The position numbers and the translations under genes were made by a program. A stretch of DNA of 64,000 nt from Varroa destructor (lineage: Eukaryota > Arthropoda > Arachnida > Mesostigmata > Varroidae), in NCBI RefSeq assembly GCF_002443255.2, contig NW_019211454.1:20675037-20739036 (forward strand), read 5' to 3'. Positions 24,961 through 37,031 of the stretch are shown here, piece after piece; position 1 is the first letter of the stretch, and each line of letters opens with the position of its first letter. The notes under the pieces are model-generated. The model was not told the origin of the DNA. It was given only the letters and a program-made list of their open reading frames with translations, and did not search any database.

Positions 24961-26184
24961 GAGAGGACCCACGGGCCCGGAGAGAGCGGAATCGTGGGAG
25001 AGGGTCGTTAACTGCTGAAGAAGTGGCAGCAGTCAGAATGGTGGCTCAGAGACTACAGCCACAAATGATGCTGCACCAGCTATGGGCCACATACAAAGTA
25101 AAAAAAAAAAATACGAAAGAACAAGGAACCAAAAAGTATGAGACACAGGACGAGGACGACGGCAGACGACTGAATGGGGCACGAGTAAGGGAGGGAGAAA
25201 AATGGAACAACACAAGGAAATGAGATTTGTTACCAGTTCGCGCAAATGACGATAGGCGCGCCGTGCACGGTACAATTGGCGGCAATAAACTTTTGGAGAC
25301 TGACAACAAAAAAGTAAAAGCTGAAGTGGAGACCGTCTGCGACGTAAGACAATACGGAAATGAAGCGACGCTTCAAGGAAGTGTGTGTCAGAGAGGATTG
25401 GACGCGGGCAAACCCGTGAGGAAGACACCCACCATCGCCGCTTCACGTCACCACTTCACATCACCGCTTCTTCCTCGTGCTGTTGATCCTATTGCGAGCG
25501 TGTCTCCATGTCTGCGAATGTCACGCTAGCTGCTAGCTCTAAGGCTAGTATTACGGGGACGACGGCGGCTGCAGTTATGGTGGCGGTCGCAATAGTGGCT
25601 CAATGTGGCGCGCGCGGGCGCGAATGTCCTTGACCTAGGCACAGAGAGAGCCAGTTGGTCAGCCGAGAGAGGCAGAAACGACCGAGAAGCAGTCGTCACC
25701 GACAAGTGAGCGCTTGGCGGTACGGCTACCAGTAGCCGTCATCATTGCAGCTGCATTGCCGTACCGGAGAAAGCCATCTCAACGTAGACTGGGCCGAGGA
25801 CGTCAGCATAGCAGTGATCTCGCCAATGCCGCCGCGGGTGGTTAGCAATGCTGGCACCACCGGTCCTGCTACTAGCCTCGTTACGGGCATCGTCACAGAG
25901 TCGTTTAAGGGAGAAGGACAATGGCAACCAGATTACAGACAAGCAGTCATAGAATAGTCGTCAATCGGTCGGAAGAAAGGAGGACCTATCGTTACTGATA
26001 CTACAGTCGACAGTGCTTCGGGGTCTTTACCGGCTTTGTCACCGCTTGCAGGCTCAAATCAATGCAGCTGGTTGCGCGTGGAGACGAGAAGGTCGAGGCG
26101 AGGAACCAGCTAAGGCGGAGAGCGCCTCGACGTTCTCTGGGTCAAGGTGTGATTGAGTGTATTAGAGCTACAGACAAGAAAGCA

Positions 26185-26202
26185 ATAGATAGATAGATAG
26201 AT
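26185..26202. repeat. (ATAG)n microsatellite
   Basis: About four ATAG units. Confidence 0.9.
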
Positions 26203-27680
26203 GCTAAAGAGATTATATATGCGGGCACTCTTGCTGGAGGGCGGGAAGGCATCTCAAAACACGATATCACAGCAGCCGGCCCCAGCAGACGCCGTAACTG
26301 AGACAACAGCTGCAGTTGTCGTCCGGCTCCTCGAATGCGTATCATGATCACTCACAACACATAAACATCAGCCTGACGCACCTCAATTGCTCTTGGAATC
26401 GAGATCCGTCCAGTGTCATACATGTATTCGACACGAGTTTATATTTGTCAAATGGGACCTTTTGCTTCATATGGATGTATGCTAAGTAGCCACTTACTGA
26501 TGACGATACATCGAACACCACTATTAGAAGCCTCACCGGTAGGCAAGATCGGTACCCGATGTTAGCCGCATTTCTTTGGTACCTCACACGCCCGGAATAA
26601 GAGCTATCTAAACATAATCTAAGTGTAAAGCAGGGTCCCAGCGATCGCAACGGTTGCACCCGTCACCCCTTTCCTGCTCTAGCGTAAATGTTATAGTATT
26701 TTTACTCGCAAGATTCAGTTTTCTGACTAGTCGACCACATACAGCTACGTATAGCTTTTGTTCAAGCCTAAGGTGCGCGTGTTTGGTAAAAGGCTTTTGT
26801 CCTGAACTCAGAAGTTGGTAAAAACCGCATGGACAATGGTGGATTACACTTGAAGATATCGGTCTTCAGCGGCAGAATGAACTGTCTGAGCTATTTCTGT
26901 GTGCCGTTGTCGATATGTAGAGCTGTGGAGTCTCTTTGTGCTGGTTCTATCTATCCATCCATCTATTTATATGGACAAACAAACGAAACAGTTATTACTA
27001 TTACTGCGGCAGCCAACTGCTTGAGTGGCCCTGCTCCGTTCAACCGTTGCTAGCTAACTGCTCTGCATTGTCACTATATGGGACTTCGTTATGTTACGCT
27101 ACAGGAGATACTCGCGGGCCAAAGCTTTGTCGTTCAAGGACAACATCGCCTCCACATTAGCTTGGACAACGTTGGAACTGTCCAAACGACAGAAGCGGCC
27201 CGAGTGAAGATGCATCCCAGACAACACTAAAGATAACCCCCTTCATCACCATGATCATCTGCTCAACCATCACCGCTGGTTCTGCTGCTAGCCGTCACCG
27301 CTGACCCACGGATCTGCCTACATTAGTTCAAACTAAGATATGCGTCGTTCGACTCCTACTCTACTAAAACATCGACCAACCAGCCGACTGGAATACGACG
27401 CCCGTTTCGATTCGGGCCCTCTGGAAGAGTCTATGGGGCTGGGGGCAGCTCGACCAACAGTAACGCGAGCCCAACCGGGTAATGGTCCGGCCAGAAACAA
27501 GACCTTGACTTGCCCGGTTCGTTGGTGCCGGCAAAACTACGACCAGCTAGAGGCTCCCGTAACACTAACCCGACCAACAATTTAAATGCTGCCTGACTAT
27601 CAAACCATTGCACAGATTTCATTAAATTTAATACTGCTATATCTAAATATAACGTCGTACGTAACCTATTAGAATACATC

Positions 27681-27702
27681 TTTTTTTTTTTTTTTTTTTT
27701 TT
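27681..27702. repeat. T22 homopolymer
   Basis: An uninterrupted run of 22 T. No retroposon body is recognised on either side. Confidence 0.95.
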
Positions 27703-27754
27703 ATTAAAACTGCTAACGTTGCGGGCAGACAGGTGTGCAGTGCTTGCTGTAAAA

Positions 27755-27768
27755 CCAGAAATTTCTGG
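27755..27768. repeat. Perfect 14-bp palindrome CCAGAAATTTCTGG
   Basis: A perfect dyad whose core AGAAATTTCT fits two inverted nGAAn units, the heat-shock element module. A functional element normally needs three or more units, so this is probably incidental. Confidence 0.6.
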
Positions 27769-29021
27769 CTCTAATAACGTGGTTACGGGATACGGGCTTG
27801 AAAGTATGGCACCTTAGAGGTACGTTTGTATCCCGACTCATCTCTAAGAAAGTAAACAACCAAAAATGCCAAATTAACCGACATGCATATTTCTATCCTG
27901 TACACCGTTACCAGCACGACCTTTTACAATCGATGACTACACGACAGTGCAACATGAGCGTATGGGTGTCACTTCCTCAAATTCGAGACAAGATTTGAAT
28001 TGGTATACCTTACGTATAAGGCCAATAAGGAAACGAGCCTCTTATCAAGTGTATCTGTACCGTTCTCCAACTGACTGCTAATTTTTCCTTGTCAAAATGC
28101 CCCAGCATTCGATGGTTTTTCAAACTGCGTTTATATTGGCAAAGATCGCCGCATCAAGACAAGAAAATACATTAGGAAGACGCAAACATTTTTTAATTAT
28201 TATTCGAACTCCTACAAAAGCCGTGATGCCTAATAGTAATGGTGTGACCTTTTAATATACACGTGGCTTTTAACCTTTTAAAAATACAAGAAGCATAAGT
28301 GAAACTTTTACCATTAGTTAGTGTATTAAGTTAGTTTTGTCTGCGCGTCGACCAGTCTGCTTGGTTCTTGCAGTGGCAAGGATTAGAGCTCTCTCACTGA
28401 CGTTCATTTTACCCACGCGCTTTCTGTATTAAAAAACATGTTATTCACCCCCGAGCGACGTTTGTCGTCGTCTGTATGAAGCGTGCCCGCCGGCAAAATG
28501 TTAGAGATCGCGTGTAATCGCACAGTAAGAGAAAATAAGTAGTCGAGAGGTTGCTATGGCGAATATTTTAAGCCTGTTACTTTCTGAATGGAACGTTATG
28601 TGCTCTAGACCGAATGATACCCCTCGTTAATTGATGAAGATATTGTTATTCTTTGCTACTGATATACTGATTATATATATATAGTTCAAAGGACAATTGA
28701 TAATCGTTTCTGTGTGGCTACAAATAAAAACACGGTCAAGTAGAGATTAACCATATGGATAGACATATAAGCAAAGCCGTGCTCGGAGAGTGTCATCAGC
28801 TGAGCGCAGAAACATATTATTATCGCTTATACGAGGAAAACAGCCAGTCTAAAATAGTTTTTTATAGCTTTTAAGATTGCTTATAGTAAACAGATTCAAT
28901 CTTTCGAATCAGGCCCACAAGTTTGAGGATCGACAAGATAAAAGAAGCAATTATCTCATGACGGGTTTTACAGAGTCCGCAGGGGCAAGATTGACGCAGA
29001 AATGTGCCGTTTGCCGGCTTT

Positions 29022-29042
29022 TGTTGCTGCTGCTGCTGCTGT
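29022..29042. repeat. (TGC)n triplet tract
   Basis: About six TTG/CTG triplets, which encode a leucine run in a short, unsupported plus-strand frame. Confidence 0.85.
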
Positions 29043-29633
29043 TAACGATCATCTATCGAGCACATGTTTACTAGTCGGATCGATCAGTTCCAGCCTGCGA
29101 TAGCCCATAGCGAGCACTGTTCAATTGGAGCGACATGACTCTCTCTCTGTGCTGATAAGCACTAGCAATAATTACTCATTGCCGTTACTGTTGCTGTTAC
29201 TATTGGCTATTGTGGATAACTAAGACCCACGTAAAAAGAGTCCGAATCGGTCTGCTGTGACGGCTGCAACTGGCGCTACCCCAATTCTACGATGACAGCG
29301 ACAAAAGCAGCAGCAACGCTCGCTGGTTGGCTTTCTTGCTTGTCGCCACCGTCAACAACGGCAGCCAGCTGGTTCATAACACCGCCATTGCCACGACTAG
29401 CGGTGACAACGGCACCACCGAGCGAACAGGAGGTAAGCTGTAGCCAAGCGGACTGTCTTTTGACTGCTGCCGCAGCTAGAGGGCAACCTTGACACAGTTC
29501 GGGGCTGGACTGCAGCCGGCTCACGCGCGCACCCAGATGCAAACTCACACGCACGCGCACAGCCAGACAGGCTGCCGACATACAGCTGCTACTCACAGGC
29601 AACGGCAGCTAGCCATACTGACATTACGAACAC

Positions 29634-29660
29634 ATGGATGGATGGACGGACGGACGGACG
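29634..29660. repeat. (GGAT)n(GGAC)n microsatellite
   Basis: ATGG units pass into GGAC units, a two-step tetranucleotide tract. Confidence 0.9.
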
Positions 29661-32499
29661 CTGGCGGCTACTGCCGCTGCACGAGCACGTATTGACGTCA
29701 GCGTCGTGGATGTCTATCTGACCGTGTGCATCAGCAGCCAGAGGTAAGTACGGCTACAGCTGCTGTTGCCGTGTCGGTGTTCGAGTAGTAGCGATCCGTA
29801 TACCGCCTTAGCCAAAGCAAGAGCGAGCGGTACTTTCGTGACGCGGTACGACAGTAGCAAACCGGTCGAGCAGCACTGGTGAAAAGACAATCATCGAAGC
29901 TATAGCAGATGTCGAATCACTGCAGCTGAACTGATAGTTGTATCAAAACGTTATCTATGTACCTAATGTCGCTATGTACGCCTACTGACTTTGTTATGTC
30001 AGTAAGGTCCGTGTTGTACTTTTAAAGTTCATTCCAACCCTGGACAACCGACGCTGCCGAGGAAGCTGGCTTAAGAAACAGTTCATAATTCCGAAATGTC
30101 GCATTCCGTCTATTATCATTCTTAACGATGTTTAGCTTAACTTCTGATGCTGAATTCACGTCAGACAGTGTCTATCTTCGTGCCATCTGCTGTTACCGCT
30201 ACGACGGTTACGACAACTGCTGATGCTGGTGTCTCTGCCACGCTCGTTGCATCTGCTGTACCACAGCATGAGTCAGCTACGCTGATTTACTTCGAGTGGT
30301 GCTATATTACGAAATAATAGTACTGCTGGTACTGTTAATATAAATTTACACTGATGCAGTCCTTCACCGACGGCACCGTGTTTCGTTTACGTTTGCTGTT
30401 CGTATCGCGAGTGTCCTACTGTTTAGCAGTTGGTGTAGCGGCCGTAAAAGCCGATGACTCCGGTGAAAAGTGCCGGCGGTCGTTGTCGTGATGGCTGCAC
30501 CGGCGTGAGGAACACCGACATAGCGGAACGCATCAGCGATGAACGACGCTGAACGGACGAAAGTGCGACAGGAGCAGCATGAACTGCGAGGGAAAGCTTG
30601 AGGACATTGCAGAAGGTCTGTGCAGGCAAGGTCATCACCATTGGGTCGGTTGGGCTATACTATCGTTGCCCAGCATATCGTTACGCGTCATGAATGTGTA
30701 ACACATCTGAGACATGGTGCCGCCAGTATCGTTCGTTAAACGCGGGACATTAAAAACGATGCAAACGTCTAGTTCTGCTAGTCGTCTTTCTACTCGGTTG
30801 TCAATAATTTCACATCGATACCAATACACTGAGAAGCTATTTTTTTGCTAGAAAGCTATTTCACTACTAGGGAAATGTCTTGTGATCAAGCGTAATTCAT
30901 AGTAATTCAATAGCAAATTCAGTTTGTCGCTGGATTTGAAGCTTTGTAACTATAAACTGAAATATTTATCAGCCAGAATCCTGTTTGCAAATCCTATACG
31001 TGGCAGTAGCCTATACACCTCAAATCACATATGTATCATAAGTTCATTATACAGCAGCTGTGATGTAGATGCGTACTCAGCAATGAGTCACTCGTTCATT
31101 GTTTTCCTGGCTCAGAACTAGTTAATGGTAACTGAGTAAGAGATGACCATCTATTGGAAAATATGTTCTGAAACACTATAAAGCCTAACGGCCCCTTGCA
31201 GCAGTGGCATATACAGCTGCTTCTGTGTGAGAAAACTGCTAATTAAGAGCGTTCAAACACGAATTATACGCACACGGCGAATTGGCCTTGCTTTAGGCAG
31301 CTGAGCTTTCATCATCAAAGGTTCTCGGAATAATACTATATACCAGTAAAATTCAAAATATGAGCCATCAGGCGAAATAGGACTCCTCACAAACGAAACA
31401 CGGCAAACAGAACGGACACAATGAATGAGCCATTGGAGAACGCTCACCAAATTCCCGACGTAACAAATGCTGCTTGAAGAGACATAGTCTTTAATGTCCA
31501 GCTTATATCACAGTATATCTTTATATAATTAGATCAGAACCCATACGTTTACTTTGTCTTCACATTGAAACTTGATTTAGGTTAAGATCAGTGAGTCATT
31601 GACGGAAGTTTATATCGACGTTGCATGGCTTCTTTATAATTCTACTGCCACACATTTACGCTTTTTAAACTGGCATTCATAATATAAAAGTATCGCAGTG
31701 GGCAGGGTCATTGAGTTACTACCACTGGAAGAGTATCTACGCTGTGCCATAATCCGATTTTCCGAAATGCTTTTGCCCGCTCGTCATAAAATCAATTCCT
31801 GTATCAAATGGCGTCCTCCGTAAACCACGATCGGTTGACTAATCCTTGTGACACTGTTTCAGCCCCACCATGATTGACACAAGAGTTTATAGGATATGCC
31901 CTTATTACCATTCGCAAATGATATAAATAAAAGAAAGCCTGTTGGAGTCAGCGCGTAATCGACATCCCGCAATGCGCTCGCCAGTAGTATCATCAGCATC
32001 GTATATGAGTAATCTATAACTTAGAGGGGTCGTCTAGTAATTTATGTTCACACGGCACCCATACGAAAGTAAATCTCACTGATTCTATGAAGATTCTTGG
32101 GCCCTCATATTTGTGGGTATGCTTTCCGCCATCGCTCGTGGTATTCGGCGATTTAAACAACTGGCATGACATTGATAGTGTCCGTTTTACTGCTCTACGG
32201 ACATTGATCCGCTGATTGAGGTAGAAAATTTGCCGCTGTAACAGTTCCCCATGATTGTTGCCCGCTTCATGCTCACTGAGTGCCATTTTGTCACTAGCAG
32301 GCTCCGGACCCAGCCCCCGCTATTCCACAGTATCGCCAAGGCTGTGATCACAATCAAAGCCATGATACCACTTTAGGCTATTCAAAGTTATTTACACAAG
32401 TAAATAGATGTACGACTGTTTTGAGTCTTCGAGTAACGAATAAGTTTTCTGGGATTTACGATGGCTCAAGGTGCTGTTTTGTCGCTTATTTGTACTCTC

Positions 32500-33500
32500 T
32501 TTTATATATATTCTGTATTATAGTTGCAGCACGGTGATTGTTGCTTGTGCTCTTTTTGTTGTACATGCTGTTGCTGCTTTTCGTGTTGGGTTGCCCCGGC
32601 AGCTGTGGCAGAGGTGGTGGGGCAACGAAGCAAGCGGCTGCGACATGCGGCAAACAAGCAAACGCACCAGTCGGTCAGCAGGCTGGCTCGACGGCGCAGT
32701 GGTGTGTCTCTCTAAATAGGTTAGACCGTGACCCAGTGACCCAGTGGCATGCCATTACTTCTACGGCCACCACCGTTACGACTACTACAACTATTGCTGC
32801 TATGGCAGCCGTTCCTGCACGACGACGATGACGCCCCTATGAGTGAGTGAGTACGCATTACGACCGAGACGCCATCACCGCAAGGGTGACGACGGCGGTG
32901 GTGGCGGGACCAAGAGAGACACTCGCGTGCAAAAAGGATGCAATAATACTGGTCGTCGGTCAGCTCGGAGCCCAGAGTAGAAAATATCATTCCGCCAACG
33001 AACCACATCAGCCAAAGCTGTTCGAGGGCAGCCGAGTGGCCAGGCCAAGAACAAGTCTCTGTCGCTGCCCCGCTTATGATAATGATGATGATAGTAGTGG
33101 CATTGGTATCGTTTTGCGCGGCTGATGTGGCTGCTATGTTTGTAGCGGCTGTTAGTGCATGTATAGGCACTCGCGTACTCTTGACAGTAGTATTAAAAGG
33201 CCCAAGCAAGGTCAAAGTGGTGCAACTGCCGGCAATGGTTGCGGCCATATTGGCGGTAGCGGCCGCAGCGGCAGCAATATCGTCAGGACGGCGACCCTCA
33301 TAGGCGGCGTGTGGTCGTTGTCGCCATGGTGATGTCCACTAGTGCAGAGATTGTCTCGTCCGTCGCCTCCACTTCCGCGACCATCACTGGCAGTTTTCGC
33401 GGTTACTGCCACTGCTGCTATTATAGACGTTTTAATCACAGTAAAAAAGAACAATTATAATAGCAGGGGAAGGAAAGAAGGAAACAGGCAAAAAGAAGGT
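32500..33500. other. GC-rich triplet-laden island; overlapping frames on both strands, not supported as a gene
   Basis: Short CTG-, GGC-, ACG- and GAT-type repeats make stops rare on both strands. They produce overlapping frames, including a 175-codon minus-strand one at 32721-33248 with isoleucine, serine and arginine runs. The composition mirrors the triplets, no domain is visible, and the frames conflict. I see no convincing gene. Confidence 0.55.
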
Positions 33501-35165
33501 CGCAGAAGGTACAAGAGCCACAGACTATAGCTCTGTGCACCGCCAGGATGCGTGAATATCATAAGTGCCCCTCAAAAATGGCAGCCGTAACAACATCAAT
33601 AAGGTCGACGTTTGTTACAAAGCAGTGGTCACAGAGCTAAGTGAGGCGGTCTACAGAGGTGTCAAGGAGATGATAAAACCAATCAGCTCCTTCAGATCAA
33701 GTTCGTCCTATACCTCGCTTATCACCCGAACAGAGAAACATTCATAAGAAACAAAGTATTTTTTTAAAAGCAATTCAGGTAGTCCGAAGTACCATATACT
33801 ACGAGTCGGATCGCTTTTATCACGTTCAAATGCCCTCCACATCAAAAAGTTTCACACATCGTTACCAATAACCCAAGTTCAAATAAGTACATGTTACTAC
33901 TGCAACTTGTAAAGCATATAATAAATACAATAGATCGTAACAAGTTTACTGGAGTACTTAGCTTTGTGTTTAATTTTAGTCGTTATCTGAAAAGCATACG
34001 AGCGGTTACTTAGGGATGAAGTCACCGGCGCTGATTCCATCTTTTGCTGATGAAGTAAGTTTTAAACTTTGAAGTAAGTGGAACTATATAAAATGGCGCC
34101 TCTTACTTCATTCCATTCATCTCGAGGATACGCTGTGTCTTTGTGTTTAAAGCCGTAACTATAGTATTTAGTTTGATCAAATGTAGGTTATCAATATGTC
34201 TGTATATGGGGCGTTTCTTCTATATATATGTATTGTTAGACGTTGAGGCGACTATGAATGTCAGAGATTCAGTTCAGGGTCTCAACGCACCAAGCATATC
34301 AGTTTGGTCTATGCAATCAAAAGCGACTCAACATGGAATCTAACTAGTAATTCATTGAGCACTACGACTCTCCAGTGGCTTCAAAAGTATGGATCAATGT
34401 GGACCGATTGGAGAGAGAAATGTTATTTTTTTGTGACGACAATGTTTACCCCGTGTGTATAATGACATAAACGACGGTTTCATCATGACGACCACCACCA
34501 CTGGCATAAAGTGCACGTGCACTCCTCAGTGATGTGAGGCATACATTGTATGTTACGGTTATGTAAGGACTGACGGCTCTGAGAAGTTCGAAGAGAATCA
34601 AGCCAGCTGCTATTATGGCTAATTTGTTTGTCTGTTATGCAGCGGATCTATCGTCCGCTTGTATTTCACGCACGCAATCATGGCATAGACCAACAATAGA
34701 TGAAACGGTGGTAGCAGTCGTACTGCATGTAGCCTGCATCCCCCTCGACTCGTTTGAACGAAACGTCATGTCGGAACTGACGCTCCTGTGTCCTAAGGCT
34801 GCAAGGTACGTTGATGGAAATAACGGCCTTGAGCACTCGCATTATGAACAGTTCTAATAACGCTGAACGCTTGTATAATTGTGACAGCCACTGCGTACGT
34901 TCTGTCCTTTTTTAATTATTTGCTTTACTCGGCCATTTAGAGTGTGTATGTTTTCCTGTTTCCTATATGATCCACCGCCCACCATCGACAAACGCAAAGC
35001 CAGACAACAAATCGTACTTTAGAGAACTGTTCCGAGTAGTAAACTTGTATATTATACCAAAACAAAGTCGCTGATATATGACGAGCATCGTAGAACGCAG
35101 TATTTAAATGTGTTTGTTTTTGTGGTTCTTTCAATGACCTTATGTGTCGTATTTTAACTCGCAGC
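33500..35165. other. AT-rich stretch without a recognised gene
   Basis: Only short frames (66-80 codons) without recognisable domains. Nothing else identifiable was seen. Confidence 0.5.
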
Positions 35166-35173
35166 GGTGATTG

Positions 35174-35210
<37 letters not shown>

Positions 35211-35218
35211 CAATCACC
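35166..35218. repeat. GC-clamped (TA)n palindrome
   Basis: GGTGATTGCT at 35166-35175 and AGCAATCACC at 35209-35218 are perfect inverted complements. The DNA between them is a nearly pure TA dinucleotide run that can itself fold back. A single C at 35208 breaks the symmetry. The whole 53 bp forms an almost perfect hairpin or cruciform. It is more than a simple microsatellite because the unique flanks are complementary too. Confidence 0.95.
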
Positions 35219-35959
35219 ACTCGATGCTTTATACGTACCAACAGTGTAAAGTTCCCGTATTAACGGCGACGGCGATATATATATGTTTATATATAATGTA
35301 CAGCTCCAAAATTGGGCTTCGGTGGACGGTTGTTCATTGCAAAGAGGCGCCGGAAAAGTTCATTCTTTCTGCAACATAGCAACGAACTCACTGCGGTGAG
35401 GAAAAGTGGCTCGGTTGGGGAATTCGAGCGAAGATCATCTATTGACCTACGACGGCCTATGTAATGACCGGTTTTTATGCAGGGTCTAAAAACATTGAAA
35501 ATCCACCAATACGGCAAATCGAAAGATTCCCAAGAGGATTTAGACTCAAAGGACCTGAACAGTCATCAAATGGACCAGAAGACCTTTTTTAGTATATCTA
35601 AGCTTTTACTACTGAAATTAATGACCACTTTAGAAATAATATTATCGGCTGCCGATTGTCCTGAATAGACGTGACCGTCAAAGCTGGTTCTTATAGCAGA
35701 GGCAAAAATTTTCAATTTTTTTCCTTATTAAAAACACAGGCTTAGAAGGAAGGAGGGCATAAGGAAAAGTCTCGATCTAAATGTCGTATCGTGTATATTA
35801 CTAGCTTGTTCAGTATTAAACGCCAAATAATAAACTCTAACCTTAACAGCCTGTTTAACAAACACAAGTCTTTTATTTTCGACCGATGTATGCATCGGTA
35901 TTACGTACGACCCCCTACCATCTGGGAAATAGCTCATTTATTCCGCTGCTACAAAAGCC

Positions 35960-37031
35960 TATAGTGTAGTTCGTATTTTAAGAAGTTCTTATTTTTTCAA
36001 AAATGAATTTCAACAAGTTTGAGCTTTGAAATATTTTTCAATATAGTTGTTATGATTTAGACAAAAGAGGTGAGCTATGAAAGTAATGCCCTTTGGGCTT
36101 TGTAGATGAAAAAGAACCTTCAATTGTAAGTAGTGCATCCTTGCCATGACGATTCTCATGGCGTGAGGTCGAATGTTGCCGTCCTGTAAGAGTGGTTTCC
36201 TTTGTTCATCAGCGTTGGCTACTTAATGCGAGTATAATTCATCACCTGCTTCAATTGTTGACAGTATACTTCAGCTGCAATCGGCGAGTCAGGATTCATC
36301 AATCTGCAGTGGGTGAAACTTCAACTGGGCTGACAAACAGACACCGTTAACTGTTACAATTGCGTGTTTGCTCTAGGCTGATGTTCCTTCTGTTGAGCTG
36401 CGTCCCCCTGCGATCATTGTAGGAGATCCATTTTTCATCATAAGTCACAACGGAACGCAAGAATCCACCGTTATTATAACGTGGAGTTCCTACGTCTTAA
36501 TTTTTTACAGTAGATCTAATTCTATTAGCATCAATTTATTCTTTTTTTTTTTTTAAGCTTTTCAATTTGGTTTGCTCGAGGTAAACGGATCTTTTGACAT
36601 AGACGGAGTCTGAGTAGCAACAGCCACACACTTTGAGATGGATCGGCATCCCTCGTGACTCCATTATTAGCCTTCGCACAGCGAATTCCACGTGACTCAT
36701 TATCAAATTTAAAGTTCCCGGCCTGGAGCTTCAGACTGATTACAGTGTCAGCAGTCATACAGCGAGCGAAATGTTTCCTCCTCTGTATACAAAAACTGAA
36801 ATCATATTTGTAAGCCATTTGAATTTTTTTCGTCGTAGTTCACGGCGATTCGTCTGCTAAAAGTCCGAGTGACGGTATCCGACCGAACGGCCTCAGATTT
36901 CCAAGAGTACACTGCATCTCAATAACAATATGAAAAAAAAACTGATACAAAAAAACATTTTTTTTATAAAATAGCGCTATTTTAAAGGATGAGATTAGTT
37001 TCCCTCGCATTTCATCCTGAACTACCCAATA
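35960..37031 (-). mobile_element. Degenerate mariner element, about 1.07 kb
   Basis: The element carries a decayed mariner transposase on the minus strand. At the right boundary the minus strand reads TATTGGGTAGTTC, resembling mariner ends of the TTGGGT/TTAGGT type next to a TA. At the left boundary the plus strand reads TATAGTGTAGTTC. The two ends match at 11 of 13 bases in inverted orientation, as eroded terminal inverted repeats would. Intact mariners are about 1.3 kb, so roughly 200-250 bp are missing, mainly from the C-terminal part of the gene. The transposase identity is secure. The exact ends are tentative. Confidence 0.75.
36067..36818 (-). pseudogene. Mariner transposase pseudogene
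   Basis: A DD34D mariner transposase would cut and paste the element at TA sites; this copy is dead. From the ATG at 36818 the first frame runs to a stop at 36531. It keeps family landmarks: AGNF at residues 33-36 followed by an acidic DNES (as in SGNFxLxDE), and DADPSQS at 57-63 (as in EADPSQT). Later blocks lie in other frames. FLRSVVTYDEKW, with the first catalytic aspartate codon at 36437-36439, matches FLxRIVTGDEKW. PDSPIAAEVYCQQL (36252-36293) matches the PGETITAEKYCQQL block. DGNIRPH (aspartate codon 36181-36183) matches HDNARPH. Then VLFHLQSPKGITF aligns with VLPHPPYSPDLAPTDYHFF, with SPD changed to SPK, so the third catalytic residue is lost. There are at least three frame changes plus stops, and the C-terminus is missing. 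The pattern fits the mellifera/cecropia-type group best. Confidence 0.85.

Larger units (their letters stand above)
22895..26150 (-). promoter_or_regulatory. GC-rich upstream region of FTZ-F1, probable promoter, leader or upstream-intron sequence
   Basis: About 3.2 kb upstream of the FTZ-F1 start codon is GC-rich and packed with short triplet and dinucleotide tracts (GTC/GTG near 23241, CA near 23467, GAC/GAT near 24665). It includes a strongly purine-rich plus strand from about 24500 to 25250. A match to the FTZ-F1 monomer site YCAAGGYCR occurs at 24952-24960. I see no defined TATA box or transcription start. The call as regulatory rests on position and composition only. Confidence 0.35.
26203..32500. 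other. Non-coding stretch upstream of FTZ-F1; no gene recognised
   Basis: Only short frames with no recognisable domain are present. A GC-richer island spans about 28980-30650, with CTG and GGAC repeats and a plus-strand donor-like CAGAG|GTAAGTA at 29743/29744. The rest is AT-rich. Two adjacent minus-strand frames (30423-30641 and 30635-30829) look moderately protein-like but match nothing I know. Confidence 0.5.

Noticed and set aside
30423..30829. Two adjacent minus-strand frames as a broken gene
   Set aside because: Composition is moderately protein-like, but no motif is recognised and no splice sites join them convincingly.
32721..33248. 175-codon minus-strand frame
   Set aside because: Residue runs mirror triplet repeats, it overlaps open frames on the other strand, and there is no domain or splice support.
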